Source: an uncultured Lachnospiraceae bacterium (GTDB lineage Bacteria > Bacillota > Clostridia > Lachnospirales > Lachnospiraceae). From it: a DNA stretch of 54,995 nt. The stretch covers positions 1 to 54,995 of the forward strand of contig CAJTZH010000010.1 of assembly GCA_910584325.1 (NCBI GenBank). Direction: 5' to 3'. The position numbers and the translations under genes were made by a program. Below, in pieces: positions 33,144 through 41,724 of the stretch. The notes below the pieces were generated by a model. The model saw only the letters and a program-made list of their open reading frames with translations, did no database searches and was not told the origin of the DNA. Each line of letters begins with the position of its first letter. Within the stretch, counting starts at the first letter, position 1.

Positions 33144-34529
33144 CTATTTTCCCATACAAAATTTTGAAAAAATCTGATTGGCAAGGTCTTCTTCAACCGA
33201 GTCTCCTGTTATTTTTCCTAATTCTTCGTATGCGTTCATCAGGTCAATAGTATAAAAATCTTCCGGCATTTGCCCTTCTATACTGTTTATTACTAGTTTA
33301 AGACTTTTCAACGCTTCTTTCAAGGAGTTCTTTTGACGTAAATTCGTAATAATCAATTCGTCGTTAAAAACAATTTTTCCTTCAACAAACATCTGGTAAA
33401 GAATATCTTCAAATTCCTTTACACCATCATTTGTCTTTGTGGAAATACTGACAATCGGCGCCTGAATAATTTTCTTAATATAACTTTCTTCAACAACTGA
33501 CTGTAAATCTGATTTATTTAAAAGAACAATAACTTTTTTGTCCTTAATTATCTCCATGATATTTTTATCATTCTCGTCCAAATCAACAGAACTATCCACA
33601 ACATAGATAATAAGGTCGGCATTTTTTGCACAATCTCTTGCTTTGTCCACACCAATTGCCTCTACTTTATCATCAGTGCTGCGGATTCCTGCAGTATCCG
33701 TCATGTTAATTAAAATTCCGTTCAAATTAATTTGTTCTTCAATCGTATCACGGGTTGTCCCCGGTATATCGGTAACAATAGCACGCTCATTTCCGGCAAG
33801 CAAATTTAACAGACTTGATTTTCCTGCATTTGGTTTTCCAAGAATAACAGTATTAATACCTTCTTTTATCAGCCTTCCGTTATCGGAAGCCTGAATCAAT
33901 TCTTCCAGTCCTTTACAAATTGTATCAATATGAAGAGACAATTGCTTTGAGAAATTATCAAGACTGATATGTTCCGGGTCGTCAAGCGCCGCTTCAATAA
34001 ATGATGTATCATTTAAAATGATTTCACGATATTCTTTCATCTTATCTGCTAAATATCCATTAAGCTGATTCATAGATGATTTCATGGATAATTCATTTTT
34101 AGACTGAATTAAATCAATAACGGCTTCCGCCTGGGATAAATCAATACGCCCATTTAAAAAAGCTCTTTTTGTAAATTCACCGGGTTCGGCAAGTCTTGCT
34201 CCATGTTTCACACATAATTCAAGTACTCTGCCTAAAACAAGAAGTCCACCATGACAATTAATTTCTACAACATTTTCACGCGTATAAGTGTTTGGAGCCT
34301 TCATAAGCATTAGTAAAACCTCATCAATCACTTTACCCTCATCAATAATATTTCCGTAATGAATTGTATAGGATTTACATTCGGTAAGAGATTTACCGGA
34401 CTTTTTCATGAAAAAGATTTTATCTGCTATCGTTATAGCATTTTTACCACTGATACGAATAATTCCAATACCGGAATTATTTGCGGTTCCTGTAGATATT
34501 GCAGCAATTGTATCATCTGAAAAAATCAT
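33144..34529 (-). CDS. mnmE: tRNA modification GTPase MnmE
   Basis: A 461-residue potassium-activated GTPase (TrmE). An N-terminal folate-binding domain is followed by a helical domain with an inserted G domain: G1 GKPNAGKSS (about 231-239), G3 DTAG, G4 NKSD. It ends with the conserved C-terminal FCMGK (Cys-x-Gly-Lys). I chose ATG 34529 because GGAGG sits six bases upstream; the frame extends ten codons further without a ribosome site. A hairpin at 34572-34607 separates it from jag. Confidence 0.97.
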   Translation of the reverse strand: MIFSDDTIAAISTGTANNSGIGIIRISGKNAITIADKIFFMKKSGKSLTECKSYTIHYGNIIDEGKVIDEVLLMLMKAPNTYTRENVVEINCHGGLLVLGRVLELCVKHGARLAEPGEFTKRAFLNGRIDLSQAEAVIDLIQSKNELSMKSSMNQLNGYLADKMKEYREIILNDTSFIEAALDDPEHISLDNFSKQLSLHIDTICKGLEELIQASDNGRLIKEGINTVILGKPNAGKSSLLNLLAGNERAIVTDIPGTTRDTIEEQINLNGILINMTDTAGIRSTDDKVEAIGVDKARDCAKNADLIIYVVDSSVDLDENDKNIMEIIKDKKVIVLLNKSDLQSVVEESYIKKIIQAPIVSISTKTNDGVKEFEDILYQMFVEGKIVFNDELIITNLRQKNSLKEALKSLKLVINSIEGQMPEDFYTIDLMNAYEELGKITGDSVEEDLANQIFSKFCMGK

Positions 34530-34571
34530 TATACCCTCCGTCCATAATCTGATTCCCACAATTTAAAATAA

Positions 34572-34607
34572 GCTGCCGCTTAGCAGCAAAACCACATAAG
34601 CGACAGC
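34572..34607 (-). terminator. terminator-like hairpin between jag and mnmE
   Basis: On the minus strand GCTGTCGCTT and AAGCGGCAGC form a 10-bp stem with one wobble, followed by TTATTTT. It lies 16 nt beyond the jag stop and would lessen readthrough into mnmE. Confidence 0.7.
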
Positions 34608-34622
34608 CCGAAAAGCTTTTTA

Positions 34623-35261
34623 TTATCTATAAGACTGCTTCTTTAAATAAACAACCACATGTCTATAAGGCTCTTCACCTTCACTCTTTGTTGCAACAAA
34701 TTTATCATTCTGAAGAGAAGAATGAATAATTCTTCTTTCATAAGGATTCATCGGCTCCAATGTAACAGAACGTTTTGTTCTCTTTACTTTATAGGCAATA
34801 TTCTTGGCAAGAGATTCCAAAGTCTCTTTTCTTCTCTCCCTGTAATTCTCGGTATCTACTTTTACCTTAAGATATCCGCCAATTTCTTTATTAATGACAA
34901 GCCTTACTATGTATTGAAGAGCATCAAGAGTCTGTCCACGTTTGCCGATTAAAAGCCCCATATCTTCACCGGTAAGATTAATCTCTACTGTTTCAGTTAC
35001 TTCATCTACTTTAACATCAATTGAAACAACCATGTTCATTGCCTGAAACATATCCCCGAGAAATGTATTTACTACATCTTCAACGGATTTCTTCTTAGCA
35101 ACTCTGATTTTAGCAGGTTTTGTATTAAAGATTCCTAAGAATCCCGAACTTGCTTCTTCAATTACAGTGTATTCAAGCTCGTCGCTTGGAATACCAAGAG
35201 AAACCGCCGCATTTGTCAATGCTTCTTCTAAGGATTTACCTGTAAATTCAATATATTCCAT
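34623..35261 (-). CDS. khpB: RNA-binding protein Jag / KhpB
   Basis: A 212-residue protein with a Jag_N domain (about 1-55), a KH-type domain with GKRG at 106-109, and an R3H domain (Arg176, His180 in RRIIHSSLQ). KhpB pairs with KhpA in Gram-positive bacteria as a small-RNA or mRNA binder tied to cell-elongation control. It is located 17 bases after yidC, the usual place. GGAG lies upstream. Confidence 0.95.
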   Translation of the reverse strand: MEYIEFTGKSLEEALTNAAVSLGIPSDELEYTVIEEASSGFLGIFNTKPAKIRVAKKKSVEDVVNTFLGDMFQAMNMVVSIDVKVDEVTETVEINLTGEDMGLLIGKRGQTLDALQYIVRLVINKEIGGYLKVKVDTENYRERRKETLESLAKNIAYKVKRTKRSVTLEPMNPYERRIIHSSLQNDKFVATKSEGEEPYRHVVVYLKKQSYR

Positions 35262-35278
35262 GATTCATATCCTCCTGA

Positions 35279-36514
35279 TTATTTCTTATTGTTCTTTTCA
35301 TTATACTTTGCAACCATATTTGCCTTTGCAGCAAGGCTGTTCTTCTTATCGCCGCTGTTCTGATTATAATATTCTGTTGATTTCTTAATTTCTTCTACTT
35401 TATCCAGATTCTTTTTTCTGGTCTCTTCTAATGAATTAACAAAATTCTGCTGAATTTTTTTTGTATTAGTATTTGCTTTTGCTGAAATTGTATTTGGAGG
35501 AAGACCTTTTTTCTTTCTTTTATTATTGGCTTTTTCCACATTCTTCTGAACAAATTCATCAATATCAATCTTATTAAAATATACATTTAATAAAAGCTGC
35601 TGAACCGTCTGACAGACTGCGGTAGCAATCCAGTATAAACCAAGAGCAGAAGGCAATGACAGAGCAATAAAACCCGTCATAATCGGCATAATCGTATTCA
35701 TTGTCTGCATCGATTTCATTGCCGGATTGTCTTCCATATTTGCCGTATTCTTTCCACTGACAGTCTTCATACTTATCCACTGTGTTAAAGCAGTAAGAAC
35801 CGGTATTAAAACAGAAATGGACATCAATTCCGGATTCACTGATAAATTAATTCCAAAAAAATTATACATTCCGAATAACTTATCCACATTTTCCGAAATA
35901 ACAGCTGCACAGGAAGGAAACAACTCTTCTAATTGCTGCCACTGCGCGGCACTGAAATAATTCATGGCGTCTATTGTTTTATCAACAGTAGAATAATCAC
36001 CGTGAAGAGTGCCAAAGTTATCTGTCATAATCGTTACAAAATTATTCTGTGCCATTAAACCGCTTTCACCGGAAAGCATGTTAATAAAAATGCTTTTTAC
36101 CGTTCCCACATAAGCAGGAATATTCTGCATTACACGATACAATGCAAACAAAATCGGCATCTGTAAAATAAGCTGAAGGCATCCGCCTGTAGGAGAAGTA
36201 CCATATTTTTCATAAATTGCTTTCTGTTCTTCCTGCATTTTCAGCATGGAATCCTGGTCCGTCTTACCTTTGTATTTCTTTTGTAAAGCGGTTAATTCCG
36301 GATTCATAATACTGGACATTTTAGAAAATTTCATCTGTTTTATAGTCAGTGGAAGCATAATCAGCTTAATAATGACCGTAAAAAGAATAATTGTTAAACC
36401 AATATTAAGGATTCCGAAATTTGCCGTTAATTCAAATATACCGTTAAAAATCCATCCTAAAACTTTAGCAATCGGTCCAAGAATCGAACCGTTATACTGT
36501 GTTAATAAAACCAA
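35279..36514 (-). CDS. yidC: membrane protein insertase YidC
   Basis: A 411-residue Oxa1/YidC-type insertase with five membrane helices. The conserved core begins at residue about 36 (LNIGLTIILFTVIIKLIMLPLT) and the Arg of the hydrophilic groove region is not obvious from reading alone. An unusually long stretch (about residues 145-225) separates the second and third core helices, and the C-terminal tail is Lys/Asn-rich, suited to ribosome binding. No lipobox is seen. The start is TTG at 36514, with GGGAGG nine bases upstream and no better ATG. Confidence 0.95.
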   Translation of the reverse strand: MVLLTQYNGSILGPIAKVLGWIFNGIFELTANFGILNIGLTIILFTVIIKLIMLPLTIKQMKFSKMSSIMNPELTALQKKYKGKTDQDSMLKMQEEQKAIYEKYGTSPTGGCLQLILQMPILFALYRVMQNIPAYVGTVKSIFINMLSGESGLMAQNNFVTIMTDNFGTLHGDYSTVDKTIDAMNYFSAAQWQQLEELFPSCAAVISENVDKLFGMYNFFGINLSVNPELMSISVLIPVLTALTQWISMKTVSGKNTANMEDNPAMKSMQTMNTIMPIMTGFIALSLPSALGLYWIATAVCQTVQQLLLNVYFNKIDIDEFVQKNVEKANNKRKKKGLPPNTISAKANTNTKKIQQNFVNSLEETRKKNLDKVEEIKKSTEYYNQNSGDKKNSLAAKANMVAKYNEKNNKK

Positions 36515-36557
36515 ATTCTGTTACCTCCCAAGCATCGACACACTTTATCAATTTACT

Positions 36558-36773
36558 TCATGGAACCGGGTCATAACCACCCTTAGCAAACGGATTACAT
36601 CTTAAAATCCGCTTTACGGCTAAAAAACTCCCTTTAATTGCACCGTATTTCTCCAACGCTTCAATAGCGTACGCAGAACATGTAGGCGTATAAATACAAC
36701 TGGCATGTCCTTTTAACGGTGATAAAAATTTTCTATATAATCTGACGTTAAAAATAAGGAATTTTTTAATCAT
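36558..36773 (-). CDS. yidD: membrane protein insertion efficiency factor YidD
   Basis: A 71-residue protein with an amphipathic N-terminal helix and the family motif CIYTPTCSAYAIEALEKYGAIKG, followed by RILRCNPFAKGGYDPVP (Cys-Asn-Pro, Gly-Gly-x-Asp-Pro). It assists YidC-dependent insertion. It overlaps rnpA by eight bases, the usual arrangement. Confidence 0.97.
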   Translation of the reverse strand: MIKKFLIFNVRLYRKFLSPLKGHASCIYTPTCSAYAIEALEKYGAIKGSFLAVKRILRCNPFAKGGYDPVP

Positions 36774-37119
36774 CTTTGCTCACGCCCTTAATAATTCCAT
36801 GAATCTGGGAAACGTGCAGAAGTGCGCTTTCCGTTTCCTGATAGCCTTTTCCTTTCAAAGAAGTTCTGGCAACAATTACAATATCAAATCCCGGTAAAAA
36901 TTTACCGGTATTCAGTCGGATGCTTTCTCTAATTAATCGTGTCAGTCTGTGTCTGACAATACTATTACCAACCTTTTTACTTACGGAAATTCCAAATCTG
37001 GATTCCTCCGTCCCGTTCTTCAAAATATACATTACCAACAGTTTATTAGCACGGGACATACCGTAAGAATACACTTTTCTAAACTCTTCGTTACTTTTAA
37101 TAACACGAAATCTTTTCAT
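36766..37119 (-). CDS. rnpA: ribonuclease P protein component
   Basis: A 117-residue basic protein that binds the RNase P RNA and tRNA leader. The conserved RNR-like block KVGNSIVRHRLTRLIRE and the FGISVSKK strand are present. I chose ATG 37119 with AGGA upstream; an in-frame start 12 codons earlier lies inside the hairpin region after rpmH. The 3' end overlaps yidD. Confidence 0.96.
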   Translation of the reverse strand: MKRFRVIKSNEEFRKVYSYGMSRANKLLVMYILKNGTEESRFGISVSKKVGNSIVRHRLTRLIRESIRLNTGKFLPGFDIVIVARTSLKGKGYQETESALLHVSQIHGIIKGVSKDD

Positions 37120-37140
37120 AATATATTCCTGATTCAATAT

Positions 37141-37167
37141 AGAAGAAAAGGCCACATATCTGCGGCC
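37141..37167 (-). terminator. attenuator hairpin between rpmH and rnpA
   Basis: On the minus strand GGCCGCA, loop GATA, TGTGGCC, then TTTTCTTCT. The stem overlaps the last base of the rpmH stop codon. It would allow much more L34 than RnpA from the same promoter. Confidence 0.7.
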
Positions 37168-37301
37168 TAAGCTGATAATACTTTTCTTCCTTTTGCTCTT
37201 CTGGCTGATAATACTTTTCTTCCATTAGATGTGCTCATTCTTGCTCTGAAACCATGAACTTTCGCTCTTGACCTCTTTTTCGGCTGAAATGTCATTTTCA
37301 T
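37167..37301 (-). CDS. rpmH: 50S ribosomal protein L34
   Basis: A 44-residue, highly basic ribosomal protein with the typical MKMTFQPKKRSRAKVHGFR start. The C-terminus carries GRKVLSA twice (residues about 27-33 and 38-44), from the tandem RRAKGRKVLSA pattern normal for L34. GGAGG precedes ATG 37301; an in-frame ATG two codons in (37295) is an alternative. First gene of the rpmH-rnpA-yidD-yidC-jag operon. Confidence 0.97.
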   Translation of the reverse strand: MKMTFQPKKRSRAKVHGFRARMSTSNGRKVLSARRAKGRKVLSA

Positions 37302-37392
37302 AAAAACACCTCCTTAACAAAACCAATGATATATGGTAAGTATATTTTGTCTTGTTTAAAAAATGAAACAATAAATTAAACATATAAGTTGT

Positions 37393-37421
37393 ATTATATT
37401 AGAAAAATACGCTATAGTCAA
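37393..37421 (-). promoter_or_regulatory. sigma-A promoter of rpmH operon
   Basis: On the minus strand TTGACT (37416-37421), 17-nt spacer, TATAAT (37393-37398), leaving a leader of about 85 nt. Confidence 0.85.
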
Positions 37422-37438
37422 GTAAAACGTCGAAATAG

Positions 37439-37597
37439 TAATCCACAAAGTTATCAACAATAATTCAACTTATTCACATATTTTTATTTAGTTACCATAA
37501 TAATATCCACATTTTGTGTAAAACTTGTGGATAAATTGTTAAAAACCATGCAGAGCTATGTATTTTCAATCCTCATAGAGTTATCAACTTATTAACA
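37439..37597. other. oriC, DnaA-box cluster upstream of dnaA
   Basis: Seven 9-mers like TTATNCACA: TAATCCACA (37439), TTATCAACA (37451), TTATTCACA (37470), ATATCCACA (37503), a perfect TTATCCACA on the minus strand (37526-37534), TTATCAACT (37581) and TTATTAACA (37589). With the boxes after dnaA they make a bipartite origin of the Bacillus type. The gap 37302-37716 holds only the rpmH promoter, these boxes and the dnaA promoter. Confidence 0.88.
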
Positions 37598-37654
37598 AAA
37601 AACAATATTATGTAAATCTGTTTTTATCAAAATACTCTTAAACTTTATTATTTC

Positions 37655-37683
37655 TTGAAAATCAAGTCAAATTAGTTTATAAT
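37655..37683 (+). promoter_or_regulatory. sigma-A promoter of dnaA
   Basis: TTGAAA (37655-37660), 17-nt spacer, TATAAT (37678-37683). It lies next to the DnaA-box cluster, fitting autorepression by DnaA. Confidence 0.85.
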
Positions 37684-37716
37684 ATACATTGAGATTGTGT
37701 CGTTAGGAGAAATGAT

Positions 37717-39063
37717 ATGTTAGAACAGATTAAGGAAAAATGGAATTACATTCTGGAAACAATGAAAAAAGAATACGATATTTCAGATGTATCCTTCAAA
37801 ACATGGATTTTACCTCTTAAAGTCTATTCCTTTGAAAATAACACAGTCAGAATTTTAGTATCCGAACAGCCGATGGGGCTCGATTATATTAAAAAGAGAT
37901 ATCTTACGCCTCTGCAGGTTACTATAATAGAAATTATCGGAAAAGAAGTGGATGTAGAGTTTATACTTCCAAACGATACTCAGAATAACAAAAAGAAAGA
38001 AGAAGTTCCTTCCTATAATAATGGTATTCCAAAATCTAATTTGAATCCAAAGTATACTTTTGAAACATTTGTCGTTGGTAATAACAATAATTTTGCCCAT
38101 GCAGCATGTCTTGCAGTTGCCGAATCACCTGCGGAAGTTTATAACCCTCTGTTTATTTATGGAGGCGTAGGTCTTGGAAAAACGCATTTAATGCAGTCAA
38201 TTGCCCATTTTGTAGAAGATAACAGTCCGCAGCTCAAAGTAAAATACGTTACTTCGGAAGAATTTACAAACGAACTGATAGAGTCTCTGAAGAATCAGAA
38301 GCTGACAAACAGTGAATTTCGTGAAAAATACCGTAATGTAGACGTACTGTTAATTGACGATATTCAATTTATAATAGGTAAGGAAAGTACACAGGAAGAA
38401 TTTTTCCATACATTCAATACGCTTTACGGCTCTAATAAACAGATAATCATATCTTCTGATAAACCTCCTAAGGAGATGGAGACTTTAGAAGAACGCCTCC
38501 GTACCAGATTTGAATGTGGACTGACAGTGGACATCCAGATGCCTACTTATGAGACAAGCATGGCTATCTTAGATAAGAAAATAGAAGCAGAAGGATATGT
38601 TGTTCCTTTTGAAGTAAAAGATTTTATTGTAAATAATATCAATTCCAATATTCGTGAACTAGAAGGTGCCTTAAATAAGATTACCGCGTTTTCCAAGGTT
38701 GCTAAAACAGACATTACCCTGGATTTAGCAAAGAATCTTCTAAAAGATTTAATTTCACCAAACGTTCATCACGAAATTACGATTGAATATATTATTCAGG
38801 TTGTAGCGGACCATTTTGGCATCACCATTGCCGACATTCTATCCGCAAAAAGAAAATCTGAGATTGTATATCCTAGGCAGATAGCAATGTATTTGTGCCG
38901 TAAATGTACTACTGAATCATTGATTTCCATAGGTAAATACATGGGAGACCGCGACCATACTACCGTTATACATGGTGCGGAGAAAATTGAAAAGGAATTA
39001 AAGTTTAATGAAAACACAAAAAATGTAATTGACGTTCTCTTAAAAAAAATAAATCCTAATTAA
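37717..39063 (+). CDS. dnaA: chromosomal replication initiator DnaA
   Basis: A 448-residue initiator. Domain I (about 1-85) and a short Asn/Lys-rich linker lead to the AAA+ domain with Walker A GGVGLGKT (149-156) and Walker B VLLIDDIQF; the C-terminal helix-turn-helix domain has the DnaA-box reading signature GDRDHTTVIHG (410-420). AGGAG precedes ATG 37717. Boxes lie on both sides of the gene. Confidence 0.98.
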   Translation: MLEQIKEKWNYILETMKKEYDISDVSFKTWILPLKVYSFENNTVRILVSEQPMGLDYIKKRYLTPLQVTIIEIIGKEVDVEFILPNDTQNNKKKEEVPSYNNGIPKSNLNPKYTFETFVVGNNNNFAHAACLAVAESPAEVYNPLFIYGGVGLGKTHLMQSIAHFVEDNSPQLKVKYVTSEEFTNELIESLKNQKLTNSEFREKYRNVDVLLIDDIQFIIGKESTQEEFFHTFNTLYGSNKQIIISSDKPPKEMETLEERLRTRFECGLTVDIQMPTYETSMAILDKKIEAEGYVVPFEVKDFIVNNINSNIRELEGALNKITAFSKVAKTDITLDLAKNLLKDLISPNVHHEITIEYIIQVVADHFGITIADILSAKRKSEIVYPRQIAMYLCRKCTTESLISIGKYMGDRDHTTVIHGAEKIEKELKFNENTKNVIDVLLKKINPN

Positions 39064-39105
39064 AACAAAATTAACCTTTAATGCAAGTTTAATAGTAAAA
39101 ATAAC

Positions 39106-39268
39106 TTATCCACAATTTCAAAGAATTTATCAACCTTAAATCTACAGAGTTTTAACATAGTTATTAAATTCCGAAAGGCTGATATTTACTTAATCAGAAG
39201 GGGTTTTCAACATACTCACACCCCCTACTACTGATACTACTTAAATAAATATATATTTTATTTATTGG
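39106..39268. other. oriC unwinding region between dnaA and dnaN
   Basis: In order: a perfect DnaA box TTATCCACA (39106-39114), TTATCAACC (39127-39135), a C-run (39221-39225), then TACTACTGATACTACT (39226-39241) and a 28-bp stretch of almost pure A/T. This matches the DnaA-trio arrangement of the Bacillus subtilis unwinding element (boxes, GC-rich patch, repeated trinucleotides, A/T-rich DNA). The distance from the second box to the trios (about 90 bp) is longer than in Bacillus. Confidence 0.72.
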
Positions 39269-39293
39269 AACGCCTGAAAGGAGAATACATCAC

Positions 39294-40400
39294 ATGAAAA
39301 TTTTATTTAACAAGGCATCCCTCTTACAAGGAGTTAATATTGTTTTAAAAGCAGTTCCTTCCAGAACAACAATGCCTATTCTTGAATGCATTTTAATTGA
39401 CGCGACTGCAAATGAAATAAAATTTACTACAAACGATATGGAGCTGGGAATTGAAACAAAAGTCGAAGGTGAAATATTAGAACGGGGTAAAATTGCGATT
39501 GACGCAAAAATGTTTTCCGATATTGTAAGAAAACTTCCTGACAATGAAGTAATGATTGACACAGATGATAATTATAACGCGATTATTACATGCGAAAAAG
39601 CTAAATTTAATATTTCCTCAAAATCCGGCGACGATTTTTCTTATCTTCCTTTTATCGAAAAAGATAAGTTTATTACAATTTCGCAATTCGGATTGAAAGA
39701 AATTATCCGCCAGACGATATTCTCTATTTCTGATAATGAGAGCAAGAAACTAATGACCGGTGAATTATTTGAAGTAAATAATAATATTTTAAAGGTTGTA
39801 TCACTTGACGGACATAGAATTTCTATCAGAAAAGTTGAAATAGAAAATAACAACAATTCTATGAAAGTCGTTGTTCCCGGAAAGACCTTGATTGAAATCA
39901 GTAAGATTTTATCAAACGAAGTTGACGATAAAGTAAATATTTTCTTTACAAGTAATCATATTTTGTTTGAATTTGACAATACTATAGTTGTCTCCCGTTT
40001 AATTGAAGGGGAATATTTTAAGATTGACCAGATGATTTCCAGTGACTATGAGACAAAAGTTGTTATCAATAAAAAAGAGTTTTTAAATTGTATTGACAGA
40101 GCGACTCTTCTTGTCAAAGAAGGAGATAAAAAACCTATTATTATCAATATTACAGACGGAACCGTAGAATTGAAAGTAACGTCGCCTCTTGGTTCAATGA
40201 ATGAAGAGATTGACATTACGAAAGAGGGAAAAGATATTCTAATTGGATTTAATCCAAAGTTTTTAATGGATGCATTGCGTGTTATTGACGATGAAGAAGT
40301 AAATATTTATCTTGTTAATTCCAAGGCGCCATGTTTTATCCGCGACAGCGAAGAAAGATATATTTATTTAATTTTACCTGTTAATTTTTCACAGGGATAA
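39294..40400 (+). CDS. dnaN: DNA polymerase III beta subunit (sliding clamp)
   Basis: A 368-residue clamp protomer with three similar domains. The N-terminal MKILFNKASLLQGVNIVLKAVPSRTTMPILE split is characteristic, and the C-terminus ends in ERYIYLILPVNFS, matching the IMPMR-type end that forms the clamp-binding pocket. AAAGGAG precedes ATG 39294. Located right after the unwinding element, as is usual. Confidence 0.98.
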   Translation: MKILFNKASLLQGVNIVLKAVPSRTTMPILECILIDATANEIKFTTNDMELGIETKVEGEILERGKIAIDAKMFSDIVRKLPDNEVMIDTDDNYNAIITCEKAKFNISSKSGDDFSYLPFIEKDKFITISQFGLKEIIRQTIFSISDNESKKLMTGELFEVNNNILKVVSLDGHRISIRKVEIENNNNSMKVVVPGKTLIEISKILSNEVDDKVNIFFTSNHILFEFDNTIVVSRLIEGEYFKIDQMISSDYETKVVINKKEFLNCIDRATLLVKEGDKKPIIINITDGTVELKVTSPLGSMNEEIDITKEGKDILIGFNPKFLMDALRVIDDEEVNIYLVNSKAPCFIRDSEERYIYLILPVNFSQG

Positions 40401-40418
40401 AAGACAGAGGTACTTTTG

Positions 40419-40628
40419 ATGGAAGTGATAAAGCTTAAAAGCGAGTACATAAAACTCGGACAAGCGATAAAGGCGGCCGGACTGGCAGAGTCCGGTGTAG
40501 AAGCGAAGAGTGTTATAGTTGAGGGAAAAGTTAAAGTAAACGGTAAAGTCGAAGTGCAGAGAGGAAAAAAATTGTATAACGGCGATATTGTTACCTTTCA
40601 TGGAGTTGACATAAAAATTGAAAATTAA
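40419..40628 (+). CDS. yaaA: S4-domain RNA-binding protein YaaA
   Basis: A 69-residue single S4 domain protein (YaaA/RlbA) between dnaN and recF, its standard place in Firmicutes. The S4 fold is evident in YIKLGQAIKAAGLAESG and VEGKVKVNGKVEVQRGKKL. The exact RNA partner is not settled, probably ribosomal. I chose ATG 40419 with AGAGG upstream; a TTG directly before it is out. The 3' end overlaps recF by 11 bases. Confidence 0.92.
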   Translation: MEVIKLKSEYIKLGQAIKAAGLAESGVEAKSVIVEGKVKVNGKVEVQRGKKLYNGDIVTFHGVDIKIEN

Positions 40629-41703
40629 TTCCATTAATTTACAGAATTTCAGAAATTATAATATTCTTAATATTAACTTTGACAATGAAACAAATATCAT
40701 TTATGGTGATAATGCCCAGGGAAAGACAAATATTTTAGAAGCGATTTATGTTTCTGCGACAACAAAATCCCACAGAGGAAACAAAGACAGGGAGATGATA
40801 TCTTTTAACAAAGATGAATCCCATATTAAATCTTTTGTTGAAAAAAACGGTGTTACATACCGCATTGACATGCATCTTAAAAAAAATAAATCAAAAGGCA
40901 TAGCCATAAACGGAATACCGATTAAAAAGGCGTCCGAACTTTTTGGAATTGTTAATATTGTTGTATTTTCCCCCGAAGATTTAACGATTATTAAGGATGG
41001 TCCGGCAGCAAGAAGACATTTTATTGATATGGAACTCAGTCAGATTGATAAAATCTATCTTAATGATTTGAGTAATTATAACAGGATTCTTGCGCAGAGA
41101 AATAAGCTTTTGAAAGATTTATATTTTAATCAGGATGCTATTGACACATTGGACGTTTGGGATATGCAGCTTGTTCAATACGGAAGAAAACTGATTGCAG
41201 GACGGGATAATTTTATTAAAAATCTCAACAAAATTATCGGAGAAATTCACAGTAAGTTATCCGGTAATAAAGAACATCTGATAATAAGATATGAACCTGA
41301 TGCAGATGAAAACAGTTTTGCAAGGGAAGTTGCAAGGAACAGAGAAAGAGACTTAAAGACAAAAATGACAAATATAGGACCGCATAAAGATGATATTAGT
41401 TTTTTTATAAACGAAAAAGATGTCAGAAAATTCGGTTCACAGGGACAACAAAGAACAGCGGCGCTTTCTTTGAAATTATCTGAGATAGAATTGGTAAAGT
41501 CAGTAATAAACGATAGTCCGATACTTTTGTTGGATGACGTATTATCGGAATTAGATAACAACAGGCAGAATTTCTTATTAAACAGCATTAAAGACATTCA
41601 GACAATTATAACATGTACCGGTTTGGATGAATTCGTAAATAACAGATTTACGATAAATAAAATTTATAAAGTAACAGAAGGTCATGTTTCAATAGAAAAT
41701 TAA
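40618..41703 (+). CDS. recF: DNA replication and repair protein RecF
   Basis: A 361-residue SMC-like ATPase that helps load RecA at gaps. The start MKINSINLQNFRNY is the family signature; Walker A GDNAQGKT is at residues 30-37, the ABC-like signature FGSQGQQRT and Walker B PILLLDDVLSELD near the C-terminus. The start codon is TTG at 40618, inside the end of yaaA; no ATG fits the conserved N-terminus, and GGAG lies 12 bases upstream, so translation is probably coupled and low. Confidence 0.95.
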   Translation: MKINSINLQNFRNYNILNINFDNETNIIYGDNAQGKTNILEAIYVSATTKSHRGNKDREMISFNKDESHIKSFVEKNGVTYRIDMHLKKNKSKGIAINGIPIKKASELFGIVNIVVFSPEDLTIIKDGPAARRHFIDMELSQIDKIYLNDLSNYNRILAQRNKLLKDLYFNQDAIDTLDVWDMQLVQYGRKLIAGRDNFIKNLNKIIGEIHSKLSGNKEHLIIRYEPDADENSFAREVARNRERDLKTKMTNIGPHKDDISFFINEKDVRKFGSQGQQRTAALSLKLSEIELVKSVINDSPILLLDDVLSELDNNRQNFLLNSIKDIQTIITCTGLDEFVNNRFTINKIYKVTEGHVSIEN

Positions 41704-41724
41704 TCGATTTTTGGGAGGAATAAC

